In this document: positions 40,142 to 51,659 of the stretch, piece by piece | How the letters are laid out: each line of letters begins with the position of its first letter | How positions within the stretch are numbered: position 1 is the first letter of the stretch | Origin: Polytrichum commune | Lineage: Eukaryota; Streptophyta; Polytrichopsida; Polytrichales; Polytrichaceae | Length of the DNA: 64,000 nt | Direction of reading: 5' to 3' | Assembly: GCA_950295325.1 (NCBI GenBank) | Contig: OX485803.1 | Span: forward strand, 18,974,001-19,038,000 | Position numbers and translations under genes: made by a program | The notes under the pieces: generated by a model | Databases searched by the model: none | What the model saw: the letters and a program-made list of their open reading frames with translations, nothing else | What the model was told of the DNA's origin: nothing

Positions 40142-41714
40142 TAAGGGGGGGGGGGCCACACCCGGCGTGTCCATGCCGGATATGGTGTTGTAACCGGTGG
40201 GGAGCCACTAACTGAGACCGCACAGGGGGGTCCAGAAACGGTCCGGTTAGGACGTTGTCAGAGTTTGTCCCCTCCCTCTTTCTGCCGGAATCGGTTCCAA
40301 ATGTGCTCAAATACCCACTACCTTGCCGGCGGGGAATTCCAACGTTCTGGACCAAGTCGCGGATGAAGTGGATGAAACAGATGCACTTGCGACGACAGTC
40401 ATCCACGACTGCGGTAGCTGGGTCGGTAGCTGGGTCGGTTTGATATCGCGGTAGCTGGGTCGGTTGCTTTGAGGACCTAATGTGCCGCACTCCACAGCGG
40501 CCTCTTGCGCCGTCCGCAGGTTCGCCTTGGGGTCCTGTTGTGTGCGGGAGCGTCGACAGCACGGGTTTTGTTGCCATTGAAGTGTCTCCCACGTCTCATT
40601 GCCTTGGTTTTTTACGCGATGCTCTATGCATGCTGCTGAGTCTGACCTTATTGGGTGGCTGCATTTCCAGTTTGGGTGTGAGGCGTTCGCCTTCCGCGCA
40701 TCGACAAAGTGGTGGCTTCCATCTTGTGCGCTGCAATCGCTATCAAACCCAGCACTTGTGCCCACCAATGTGAGTACATTATTGACCCCTATGCTATGGA
40801 GTTCCTGCTGTTTAGGCCCATACGTCTCCGTTATGTCAGGTTCTTGCTTCGCTCCTTCCGGTCGTGTGCCCCTGGGTCGCTGTGGATTTGGGCGAGGGGG
40901 GGATATGGGCAGGCGTATCGCCGCCTGTTCATCGCAAATCCGTGCCGTCCCGCTTTTGTGTTCACGACGCAGGAGGATTTCGTTGTTGACCCTGGCCCTG
41001 GTTAACATTTGTGTGCATTTGTGTTTGGGCGTTGCACTCGTCCAGTTTTGCGCCTGTGCCGCCAGTGTTCTCTATGGGCACTCATGTTGTTCACTCTACA
41101 TCCCTTCTCCCTTCACTTGCGGTTACTCCCTGGGCGTTGGACCTCGTTGATCCTAAAGCCCGGCCCTGTCACAATTTTAAGGTATATTGTTGCACTCCTC
41201 CTCCCCATTGAGGGCTCCCTGGCATTCCATCCCGCTTGCAGAGCTTCGACGCGCCCGCATTCGTTTGTGGGTATTTTGTGCTTGCTGGCATTGAGGTCCA
41301 AGTTGGATGCATCCTAGGTTGTTTTGCATTATGTGTGTGACCTCGTCTTCGCGTGGGAGTAGTTGTTTTAGTGTATAGTTACTACTGCCTGCTTCATTGC
41401 CTCCCTGCCCATCAGTCCAGCCGATGCTTTGGCAGGCTCTCCTGCATCCCAGCTTTCCCATGTGCTTCCTGCTGGGACTTCTTCCAGAGGGTCACCCAGG
41501 TTTCAGGAATGTGCAGCTTCGTCCATGTTCTGGTATTCTGCTATAATTCCGAGACCTCAGGTGTCTGCGGCATTGACACATGGAGGCAGTCTGTGTGACT
41601 GCACAATGCCTTCGCAATATCTTGCCATTTATTTTGTACATGTTCGTGTCTGGTTTTGCAGCTCGTGTTATTTTTCTCGTTTTCTCTATCGTGGGAAGTT
41701 TGGTGTATTGAACA

Positions 41715-42824
41715 ATGGACGACATTGTCAATTTAGCGGAGAGCTCGCAGCCAGCATCCTCGCAGAGGCCAGCTGCTGCGGATTGTGAGGTCATTCCAGA
41801 TTTCTTGGAAGAAGATGAACCTGCCACAGTTGTCGCACCTGCTTCAAGAGGAGCTGCCCGTGCGAGGGGGAGATCGTCCACTGTACGGTCCTCACCGCTG
41901 CCATCTCAATCCCATGCCGCAATCCCCCATAAGGTTAGAGGTCCGAATTGGACGGAGGCAGAAATGCTAGTTCTTATAGGTCAAAAGCGACTAGAATGGG
42001 ATGGGCGCCACAATTGCAACCAGCCTTCACTGGCAAAGTTTGTCTATGGAACCACGGCCTGGAGGCTGGTGTTGGCGGGGTGCATGAGTGTGGTGGGGTT
42101 CAGGGCCCGGGACACCGATCAGATCACTAACAAATGGGATGGGTTGATAAAGGATTATAAAAAACTTAAGGATTACATAGAGTGCACGGGCTCGGGAAAT
42201 TGGTGGGGATTGAGTAGAGAGGAAAAGAAGGAGTTGTCTAGAACTAGGAAGATGCCGTTGGAGTTTAGTGAGGCAATGTACATGGAGATGGAGGGTTTCG
42301 TGGGGAAGAGGCAAATCTTTGGTCGTGCGACGGAGGTCATGGACTCTGACAGGTTGTCCTCCCCCCCAGGCAGGCATTCACGTGCATCCACTCCCGCATC
42401 GTGTCAACCAACATTTGTGGGGGTTGCCAGTCCCATGGCTAGCCCGACATCTGCCTCCGACAGCCCATCGGCAACAACACCCGGAAACCACGTCCCCGGA
42501 TCTACTGGCCGCAAACGGAAATCCACTGGGACCGAAAACCTTGTTGATTTTGTTAGGGACTTTAACCATGAGTACCTTGCACGTGTTGAATCACAGGATA
42601 TAGATAAACGCACGTGGAGAGCGGATGTGCTAGCGTTTGACACTGCCAGGGAGGCCAGAATCACAAACAAGGAGATGGTGGCTGCAACCTTGGATCAAAA
42701 ACTTTATGAGCTGGAAGTGGAGCGTACAAAAAATCTTGGAAACATGACGAATGCTTTGCTAATGTTGGCATCGTCTATGGCTACTCTAACGAGGTTATGT
42801 TCCTCGCCCCTTCCTCTTACATAA
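41715..42824 (+). CDS. Harbinger Myb/SANT-like DNA-binding protein (ORF1)
   Basis: A 369-residue protein, the partner that PIF/Harbinger transposases need for nuclear entry and binding of the transposon ends. After an acidic N terminus comes a trihelix/SANT-type domain at about residues 75-175: RGPNWTEAEMLVLIGQKRLE, DTDQITNKWDGLIKDYKKLK and SGNWWGLSREEKKELSRTRK. A Ser/Pro-rich linker follows, then a charged helical region. The frame is intact from ATG to TAA. It converges with the transposase with 10 bp between stop codons, an arrangement that could give overlapping antisense transcripts. Alone it could be mistaken for a host trihelix factor, but the neighbouring transposase decides. Confidence 0.85.
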   Translation: MDDIVNLAESSQPASSQRPAAADCEVIPDFLEEDEPATVVAPASRGAARARGRSSTVRSSPLPSQSHAAIPHKVRGPNWTEAEMLVLIGQKRLEWDGRHNCNQPSLAKFVYGTTAWRLVLAGCMSVVGFRARDTDQITNKWDGLIKDYKKLKDYIECTGSGNWWGLSREEKKELSRTRKMPLEFSEAMYMEMEGFVGKRQIFGRATEVMDSDRLSSPPGRHSRASTPASCQPTFVGVASPMASPTSASDSPSATTPGNHVPGSTGRKRKSTGTENLVDFVRDFNHEYLARVESQDIDKRTWRADVLAFDTAREARITNKEMVAATLDQKLYELEVERTKNLGNMTNALLMLASSMATLTRLCSSPLPLT

Positions 42825-42834
42825 TAGTTCCTAC

Positions 42835-44538
42835 TCATAAGTGTCCTCTTCTCGGGTGCATTGCATTGTGGTTGCCGTTTTGGGTGCGGACTAGGTAGTC
42901 CATAATATCCTCCCTCGCCATTTGTCCTTCGAGCAACGCCCTATCCTCGCTCACAAGGCCCATTGGCCTTGGGGGATGGAAGACCTCATCTTCGGCTCGT
43001 TGCGAGTCGTTGATGTCGTCCATGGGCGGAAGATGACAGTCCATAAGGATTTGATCTAGTGTTCTATCCTTACTAGCCAGCAGTATGTTATGTAGAACAC
43101 AACAAGTATGTACAACCGTAGGCAAGAACTCAAGTTTCAAAGACGATTTGGTCCCAATCTCTTTGAATCTTGACTTCAATATCCCGAATGCTCTTTCCAC
43201 ACTCATCCTGGTGGAGGAGTGCTTGCGGTTGAACCACAACTCCTCCACCGAGAGCGGTGCTCCCATAGGGCTCTTCTTAAACGGTGTTATGCACCAGCTA
43301 AGTAGAGGGTAGCCCCGATCCGCCACAATGTAGGGAGGAAATGGGAGGCCTTCCGCCCATGTGGTTGGGTCATCATGGAAGCCACCCATGATGCCCTCCT
43401 CCGCTTTGCGGTAGAGCTCCGTGCTCTTGAAGTGCGCACTGTCATGAAGGGATCCCGGCGGACCCGTGTTGACAGAGGTGAAGTAGCACTTGCTGTCGAC
43501 GACACCCTGTAACAATATAGAAAAGGATTTGTAACGATTTCGATGGTCGGCAGCCACAATGGTGTTCGTGGGCGAGGCAATATAGATGTGCGATCCATCT
43601 ATTGCCCCGATACAATTCGGGAACCCCTGCTTCGCCTTGAAGGCGGTAGCCATACGTCCGAGCCTCCGTCCAGTAGGCCATGAAATAATGTGCCCAAAAT
43701 TGTCGCTTATAGCCGTGCAAACTTGCCGCAATATGTCACTCACGGTTGATTTTCCAAGTGCAGCTCTATCCGCAACTAAAGGTATGGATACGCCATGCAT
43801 TAGCTTGAACAATGCTACCACAACTTTCTTTTCGACTCCAATAGGTTGCCGCTAATGTGTTTGTTGTCCTTGAATGAATGGCCGCAAGTCATTCACGAGT
43901 CTATCAAAAGTCCTCCTTCTCATTCGCAATATATCATAAAACATGTCAGGTGTGTAGATGAGGAATAGGTACTCCTCAAACCAACAGGTTGACCTCGGCT
44001 TTACATACCACCTCGCATCCTCCAGTCCGATGTGGCAAGTGATGAGGTCCATAGTTTGTCGGGCATGTTGGTCTTCCATGGAATCCTCTTCAACCGCATG
44101 TCGGCCATATGTGCTGTGGGATGAATCAAGAACTTCCTCTTCATGTTTCCGCTTCGATAGCTTTCTGTGTGCATCATGGGCTAGACTTGCCTCCGTGGAA
44201 GTTATGTACAGTGTGAGGATAGCCACACATGTGTCAATGCCAGCTAGTACCATGTGAATAGCGGATGCAAAGTCCTTAGCGAGCACTGAAGCTGGATTTG
44301 GTTCTTGATGTAGGGGAATGATGTCACGTCCGCCGCAAGCCCGCAATGGTGGAGGTGTGGAGAGTACTCCTTCGGGTGCTGGCTTTGAGAGGGTTTGGAG
44401 TGGCGGTGCAGAGGATGGAGCTGGGACATCCCGATCCCCCGGATCAAGAGAGGGCCTGCATGGAGGCTCGGCATCCGACTCCGATGCCGAGTGAGAGGCC
44501 TCCTCCCCATGCGGTCTTGGAGCCTTGGTGCACAGAAA
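42835..44538 (-). pseudogene. PIF/Harbinger DDE transposase, broken by one TAG
   Basis: Endonuclease-type transposase (DDE_Tnp_4). One frame runs from a splice acceptor at 44539-44540 (TTAACCCAG) to TGA at 42835-42837, interrupted only by a TAG at 43852-43854, between QGQQTH and RQPIG. Before the stop lies the N-terminal part with FDRLVNDLRPFI; after it the helix-turn-helix-like ALGKSTVSDILRQV, first catalytic Asp in IGAIDGSHIYIASP, second Asp in YIVADRGYPLL, and Glu 41 residues later in SVERAFGILKSRF. No ATG lies in the 5' 190 bp, so an upstream exon is expected; a candidate with CAKCGHNS is near 44600-44707 but unproved. The solo LTR at 44906 may separate it from further 5' sequence. If the TAG is real, it is a recently inactivated gene; translation from the ATG at 43821 would still include all three catalytic residues. 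Confidence 0.85.
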
Positions 44539-44905
44539 CTGGGTTAAAAACTAGGACACAATGTGTGGATGCGAAATCATTAGCAATGACATGCAGAAGA
44601 ATTGAATTGTGGCCACATTTTGCACATTTTAATTTGAATTTGTATGCACCGGATCCATGGACTCTCTTGTGAATGCGATGCTTAGTGAAATTTCCATAAT
44701 GTGGCACTGTCTTGAAACCAAGGAAGGCTACGACATAATCTGTATTGCAAAGTGGAGCATTATGGTGCTCAATGAGAGCTCAGAAGTGTAGGATTTTGAA
44801 AGCAGAGGCTTTCTGGGGACTCAAAATTCTCTTACAGAGGCTGCCAACCCCCATGAGCATGCATGTCCATGTGCACACGGGACAGTTGACCATGTTGAAT
44901 GTCAT

Positions 44906-45878
44906 TGTCGCGCACCTCTCCATGAGGAGTGGCCGAAACACCATGGGCACAAGGGGGACCCCGGAGTGACACCCGGGACTTGTGGCGCCGTTGGTGAGAG
45001 GGCCCAAGTGATCCTAGTGTGGGTGAGGTCCCCGGGCGTTGGGAACGCCTCCCATCCACGAAGACTAGGAGGCACAAGGGTAAGGCCATGAGCTATGCGT
45101 AGCTCATGGCGTGGTGATTCTAGAATGCTCAAGAACACCTCAATCGGATGTGTGAGCTAGGAGTTATGGCCATTTGAGTGGGGCGCTGTCCCGGGACAGC
45201 GCCCTGGTACAGCAGTGCCTGGGAGTGATTCCCGGGACTGCCAAGGTTCAAACAGGCATAACTTCCTCAAGACTTGCCCGAATGGGGCACGTGAGGAGTC
45301 CATCGGCATCTACGTGAAGCGTAGATGAAGATGGAGTGGTTGGTTGCTGGAATCAGACACCATACAAGGAAGTTATGATGGTCTGAAGCTTCTGGGGGCT
45401 TCTAGGCCCAGCGGCTAAGGGAAAATGTCCACTTGGCCCCAACTCTTGGTAGAGAGACAAGAGGTTGGTTGACGGTGGGGTAGGGGCCCCGCGTAGAGTC
45501 CTAGAGGCTTATATGGGTGAGGTGGTGTGGCCTCACCCACCCGAGGCCGAACGGCACGGCCTCCATGGGCATTGGCCCATTGTGAGGCCATAGTTGCCTA
45601 GTATGGTTCGGGTTGTTGTAGTGTTGCTCCGGCAACGCGATGATCAACATAGGATTGGACTTCCATGGATGGAAGTCCACATTGGGGAAATGGGTTACCG
45701 ATTAAGGGGTGAGTCCCGAAAGCAAAGTAGGAGGGTTGGTTCCCTCCTATGAACTATTGGTCCGGGGTAAGAGGAGCTATCCATTAGCATGGCGGAATGC
45801 GAAGGGTTAGCGACTCGTAACCTTTGCTAGAATTGAAAATTGGCAAGATTATTAAGGGACCTAGCAAGGGTTGCGACA
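44906..45878. mobile_element. Solo LTR of an LTR retrotransposon
   Basis: A 973-bp unit beginning TGTCGC and ending GCGACA, the TG...CA ends of an LTR, flanked by a perfect 5-bp duplication GTCAT (44901-44905 and 45879-45883). No internal retrotransposon sequence, primer-binding site or second LTR is present, so the element was removed by recombination between its LTRs. A TATA-like CTTATATGGG is at about 45509. The family is unknown. It sits inside the Harbinger element and is therefore younger than it. Confidence 0.92.
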
Positions 45879-45885
45879 GTCATTA

Positions 45886-46581
45886 TCAATCACAAAGCAC
45901 ATGACCCGCAGAATTTAAACCGAGTGGGGGTGATAGACCTAGGTGCACCTGTGCGTGGAGGGCTCTGATGGCCAAGCCGGCTGAGGCCAGCCTCTCCCTC
46001 ACAAGGTGAAAAGGGCTCGCATGCGGAAGGGCACTTGCACGAATCGGTAAATTCACGTGGCCAATATCATCGTCTCTAATCATTGACAGAAGAGAACGCC
46101 CCAGCTCGTGGGACTCCAACTCGGATTCGGAGTCGAATCGGAGCATGAGAGCACGGAGATTGGTGCAATCCTCTTGAAGCTCCCACTTGCAATACATCTC
46201 AACGAGAGGTAGAAGTTGAATGCAAGTGGTTCGCACGTCATGGTGGGAGGGGGAATCCGAATGTGAATGTCGCTGCCGTACTAGCCGGCCTGAACAAATA
46301 GCAAATTGAGGATTGGGCCATAACCCGTGCATAACATAACAGGCTGCTTGAACACGTACCAAAGTGTAACGAAGGTTACCACATTTCAAAAGAATTTAAC
46401 TAAACAACGCACCTAGCTTGCAATGCCAAAATTCGGACTCATGCAGGAGGGAGTGGGAGTAGAAGGCGTAGCAAAAAAGCTTGTATCCTTCCCAGTAATC
46501 GTCCACCCTACAGTCATGCATACAGGAGTCAATGTGGCACAGAGTGGAGTTCACCGATGCCAGCAACTCATCTGGAAGCAA
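45886..46581 (-). CDS. Unidentified two-exon frame inside the Harbinger element
   Basis: Two open stretches join across a 66-bp GT-AG intron in matching phase: 46413-46581 and 45886-46346, about 209 codons to a TGA. The first exon has no ATG at its 5' end (it opens after an acceptor-like TTCCAG near 46572), so an upstream exon is likely. It encodes a Cys/His-containing, helix-prone stretch (SVNSTLCHIDSCMHDCRVDD, then WPNPQFAICSGRLVRQRHSH) and acidic segments, with no family I know. It ends 3 bp from the solo LTR target site, so the true 3' part may have been disrupted. It could be an accessory protein, part of the transposase 5' region, or a captured host gene fragment. Confidence 0.4.
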
Positions 46582-48263
46582 GGATCCTAACGTCTGTGTG
46601 CTTGTGTATACGGCGAGGTGCGACGAACCGATGTAGACGAAGGCACCCCAAACCAGCGGAATCCGAGAGCCTGAGAACCCTCACCACAAAAGTACATGAC
46701 ACACAGGGAAGCCAAATGCAGTAGGCACAGATGAAAAAACAGTGCAAAGCAATGAAGACGAGGCCCCAAATAAATGTGGTGCTGCTCTAATGCGAAGCAG
46801 CCACAATTGCAGCTCAATTCTGTTCTCCTGTCAGGGAGGGCGTAGACAGATGGTAGGAAGGCCATATGCGATGAATGGAAATGCCCAATAAGAAGAACAA
46901 GAAACACCCAACAGAACATCCAACGAAAGCACAAGCACGAGGAAATGAAACACCCGCTCACGATGCGAATTGAACAAATAGTTTATAAACACAAAAATTT
47001 GATTACAACAGGCGCCCCGGCTATGCACGCCCCGGGCACAGCTGAAAATTGCCAACAGAAAACTAAAGGCGCCTACTGCAGCCAAGCGGAAGGTGAAATC
47101 CGGCGTCGCAGACATTGGCCGAGTGGGCAGAGGCATGAGCTGCCGTATGCGAGTGGGGCTGGATTGCGAACCGCAAGCACGCAAACACCTCAATTCATCC
47201 CTGTCCTGGAAGCACAGGACCGAATGTGACGGACCTCTGCCATGACTCCACACAGCCAGTGGTGCCGGTCCAGGCCATGGCTGCAAGAGTAGGTGACGCC
47301 GTCCCAGAGGCGAAACACCGAGAATTTCCTGCGGGTCTGTGCTCCATTTCCTCACTCTGCAGACACAGGTGGCGCATGCCACATACTGCATCGCCACACG
47401 GCCGCACGGGTGTCGCGCTCTCCCAGCTTGTGGCGCCCCCTGTGCGATGCGTGGAACCCACACCCCCGAAGTTGTGGACGCGCAGCTGCAGGTTATGTTG
47501 CCGCAAATTGCCCCGCTGCGCAGTTCGGCTCCCGATCCCCACTCCTCCACCGGCCAGAAATCCTCCGCACTTCGGTCCAGAAACCCTACGCACACACTCC
47601 GTGGACTGAAGGAATGTGTGAAAACAAAAGGTTGGCAGAATGTACGTGCATCCACGAAGCATTGAACAAAGGAAGATACAGGAGGTTTCAGAACCAGTCC
47701 GTAAGCCAGAGGAGCCAAGCCAAATGCTCCACAGGCAGCAAACACAGTGCTCTCAATCCCGCACAAAAGAATGGCCACACCCGAACACATAGGCATGCAA
47801 CCAAAGTGGGCGACACGAAGAACCCAGCCCTGCTCACCCGAACTGCAACGCCCGCAGGTCGCCATCAATCGCATCCTCCATCTCGCCCTCGCCAGTCCTG
47901 GGAGCGTGGGAGGTCACGAATCGCCGCAGCGTGCGAGCACAGACACAGCAGGCGAGTGCAAGGCGTGAGGCCGTGCGAGGCGGGGACCCAGAATCGTCAT
48001 CTGTGACGTTGGTAGTGGATGGATGAAATGTTATGCCTCTCCGTTGCATAGCCGCCCTGTGCGGCCCCCCCTTCCTGGACCCTGCTGACGCACCGGCTAA
48101 GCGGCGTACCCGGACGGCAGGTTCAAGGCTGGAACCCTCACAGTTCACTCCCGGCCCAGCACCACTTGGTGTGATCGGGCCCTAACTCTGCTAAGTAAGT
48201 TAACACTAACTTACATTCAAAGATTGTTTGACTTATATTCAATCATCATATGTGAAACACTTA

Positions 48264-49250
48264 CTCCTTTGGTAAGGCGAATTCACATAAGTGCAAACCC
48301 AATTTCATGATTCTACAATCCAATTCAACAATAGATCTACCAATTTTCATTGGAATCATGAACCAAGTTTATCATGAACCCAATTTAACTTGAACTTTCA
48401 GCCAATTTCACTACATGTTGTGAATAATTTCATGATTTGGTGCCCATATTCACAACGTTATAAAATCAGTTTCATACATTGTATAATTTTATTTCACAAA
48501 GAACAATATATTATGTATAAGATTCTCCTAATCACTTCCCACAACTAGCTATACCAAAATTTTGATTGACCTCTCTTATCCAACCTTGGACCATGTACGT
48601 AGTGATCTTTGCTTGTACATCGTCATCTATGTGACCTAATAATGTGTGATGATTGTGGAGATCATTCCATTGGACATGGTTTTTGATGTGTCCAAATACT
48701 CAAAATTTATGCAACATGATTGAGAAATTAACCATATGATGGCAAACGGAAGCAGATGTGTTCAAAAGCTTGTTGAATTTCACGAGATTTATGAAATGGG
48801 GCATTGTCCATGAGGATGAACCTTTGTCTATCAAGGCTAGGAATGACCTTGGTGTGAATGAACTCGTTTTTACTGTAGGCATCAAGTGTGACATCGTGTG
48901 CAATTGCTAGAGGCTTCTATGTAAACACAAAAATAAAGAGGAATCAATGAACAACAAAAAGGCAAAGAATGCGAAACAAGGAGGCAAGTTGAGAATACAA
49001 AAACCATAAAGTGCAAAAAGATTTATGAAATTGATTTGAAAGAGTCATGAAGTTGCTAAGAGGTAAAGGTCCATTATAATGAAATTGAGGTGTGCCACAT
49101 GTCAAGTTGCTTCAGAAAAAACATTAAATAATTTAAGAAGTCCATGAAATTGATAAGACTCTAGTAACATTAATTGAAAAATCCATGAACTATTTTGAAA
49201 CCTTCATGAAATTGAGTTTACACTTTTGTGAAGTCGTCTTACCAAAGGAG
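48264..49250 (-). mobile_element. Tc1/mariner-like element, decayed copy 2
   Basis: About 987 bp with inverted ends CTCCTTTGGTAAG and CTTACCAAAGGAG and TA on both sides (48262-48263, 49251-49252), the target duplication of Tc1/mariner elements. The transposase relic inside runs on the minus strand. It is the inverted counterpart of the element at 14630-15579: the 3' halves match closely, the 5' parts do not. Confidence 0.85.
48565..48865 (-). pseudogene. Tc1/mariner-type transposase remnant, second copy
   Basis: The minus strand reads KVIPSLDRQRFILMDNAPFH and KSREIQQAFEH, then RLPSYG, the same block as copy 1 but with MDNAPFHK closer to the family consensus. Stops and small deletions follow and the N-terminal half is missing. 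Inactive. Confidence 0.75.
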
Positions 49251-51659
49251 TAAAACATTCTTGATAACTCTTTATATCATTTCTATCACCAACTATAAGA
49301 TCCAATGTCTGTCAATGTTGTAGTGGAACGTTACATAGCCTTCAAATCAGTTACATGCAACAAAATTTCATAAGACGGCATGCATCAAGAATGAGCTCAA
49401 ATAAGATTTGCTAACCTAGTACGTATTTCTAACACTGCAAGAGCCATAATTCAATTATTCGCTCAACAAATAATAATGGAAATATCCCCAAACTAATATT
49501 CAAATGGCAACATGAACATTATTACCTTAAAATAGGTCAAATCTTCCTCCAGCTGCCTCTGTGCTGAAACCAAATCTAGGTTGAATGTACTGTAGAATGT
49601 AGAATATGCATGAATACTTTGGTTCTAGAACAATTCAAATCTTGATTATTGGGAAGAAAACATGTGTTACTCAAGGCATGTTTATATTGCTGACCATTGA
49701 CCATGACCACTAGTTTTTTAGAATCTTTCATTGGTTGAGAAACAAGTGGCAATCCCATTTCGATTTAAACAAGGTCGTCGGGAATAACAAGTGACCATGG
49801 GTGTGAGCATGTCAAAAAATGAATGAGAAGTGACATGAAATCTTACATGTCTAGAAATGGATAATGTTTGATGGTCACCTGCATTTTGCGACAAGAGAAC
49901 CCACAAAAGTTGTCTCAACATACAATAAGGTGTCCATGTCGTTTAAAATTATATATATATATATATCCTCATAATGTCTAAATTTAATGTAATAAATTTA
50001 ATGTATATCTTTAATTTTTGCTCTTTTTATTCTCTTTTGAGAAAAAAAAAACTAAGTTTGCTTTACACTAGCATATCTTGCAACCAAGGTTTTATGAAGT
50101 ATTGTGGATTTTTCTTGGTTGTGATCTTCATACTACTGACCATGACCACAAAAAATTCTAAATCGTCTTTTTTCTCACAACCGTTGATAACATGTGTATA
50201 ATGATCTCATGATTACCCTCATTGTGTATAGTTATGGAACATTAATTGTGTGGCAGTAGTTGCAATGCAAGGGTTAAAACCGGTGATAGCCTAGCATGAC
50301 CAATTTTTATATCATGTAGGTACATATAGTGAAGATTTTATGATTTCTTGAATATTAGTAGGGTACATACATTTGAAGATTATTATTTGGAGTTTGATAC
50401 CATTCATGTTTATATACCATGCAATAACATTGATAACCATGTAAAACTACACTATTATCAACATGGTATAAATCTAAATAATGGTTTGGTTGACAAAGAA
50501 TCTCATATCTTGTAATACCCAACAAGCACCAATGTTTGAATGGTATTGCAATTTTGATACTGGTTGTGTTTATTGTTTGATACCATAGTTGATATTTTGT
50601 ATGAAACTATGCATTCATGTAAGGGTTGTGGGCACTTCCAACTCCACAAATAGTTCGACCATTGGATTGGGTCATGAATTGTTACCCGTCTCATCTAATT
50701 TGCAATTGCGATCTATGAAGATTGTCATTTCAAGTTTCAAATTTGGAGCTGAGATGCAAAATATAAATAAATAAATAAATATGAGGTTGAAGTCTCTTTA
50801 CCTTATCACACTTCCAACCCTACCACCAATTTTGTTACATTCCTGAACCTAGAATGGTGTCTATAAATTGAGCACATAGTCCAACACCATCACAACACAT
50901 GTCTATTTGGCATGTCCATCCTTACGTGCAAGCCTTGACATAGAGCACTCCAATATAGGTGTCCACTTAAGAAGAGTGACTAGATAAGGTCCAATTGTAC
51001 CTTCTATACTAATTCAACATTGGTTGAAACTTACAAGCCCAAAGAAGACTATGGCAATGAGACTACCACGACAACCTCGTTATTGTAGAGAGGAAGGGTC
51101 CATATTGAACTAATTGAACATCATGCTCTTTGCATAATGAAGTGTTTTTTTGAGATATTAATTTAAGATGTAAAGTTGGACTTAGCTAAATGTGATGACC
51201 TTGGGAGCAACATTCAATAATGAATAGAGAGTGCTTTATGAAGACCTTATGTGGCATAGGAATTTCTCAAGAACGAAGGTACCCTTCGATGCATGTAGTT
51301 GTCTCATTCGGCGTGAGGAAAAAGAAGTTATAAATGCTTGGATTTGTGTTATTTGAAAAAGGCACTCATTGTATTGAACTTCTTGTCTCCCAACTATCGG
51401 GAATATGGGTTGGGAAAGAATCTTGCCTTGGGAAATTTACAATAATTTCAAAACTTGAAAATAAAAGGTTTTTTTTGGTTTTTTTGGTTAAACATCATGA
51501 TATCAATTTCCAGACTAGCAAAAAATCACTCCATTATCACACATGTACTACACTTATGCGAAATTGCTTAAGTTATCGGAAATGGGTCTGTCTACTCTAC
51601 ATATCCCCAAGGCACATTTGCCTTTAGAAGTTGTTGCAAGGGGAGGAAGGGGAGAGTGA
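49251..51659. other. AT-rich intergenic, no gene seen
   Basis: No gene recognised. Simple repeats: (AT)n at about 49951-49968 and (AAAT)n at about 50762-50780. Short open frames have no known motifs. Confidence 0.4.

Larger units (their letters stand above)
40145..48182. mobile_element. PIF/Harbinger DNA transposon, ~8 kb, with nested solo LTR
   Basis: A GC-rich block in AT-rich surroundings, carrying the two genes of the superfamily: a Myb/SANT-like ORF (41715-42824, +) and a DDE transposase (42835-44538, -). TAA precedes it (40142-40144) and follows it (48183-48185). The proposed ends are G-rich: eleven G then CCACACCCGG on the left, and GGGCCCGATCACACC read inward from the right, with a further match at GCCGG; these inverted repeats are imperfect, so borders are likely but not proved. 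Without the 973-bp LTR and one 5-bp duplication the element is about 7.1 kb. The left 1.5 kb and the right 1.6 kb are GC-rich with long chance open frames (for example 46831-47874, -) that I do not call as genes. GGTAGCTGGGTC repeats lie at about 40420-40460. Confidence 0.75.

Noticed and set aside
40307-41150. Long open frames on both strands (for example 40307-41008 minus, 40599-41150 plus) in the left part of the Harbinger element.
   Set aside because: Same reason: GC-rich DNA with few stops, no recognisable domain, overlapping frames on both strands.
46831-47874. A 347-codon minus-strand open frame and overlapping plus-strand frames up to 237 codons (47293-48006).
   Set aside because: GC-rich transposon end where several frames on both strands are open together; residue composition is erratic (Cys, Arg, Pro-rich) and no motif is seen. 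Chance is the simpler reading.
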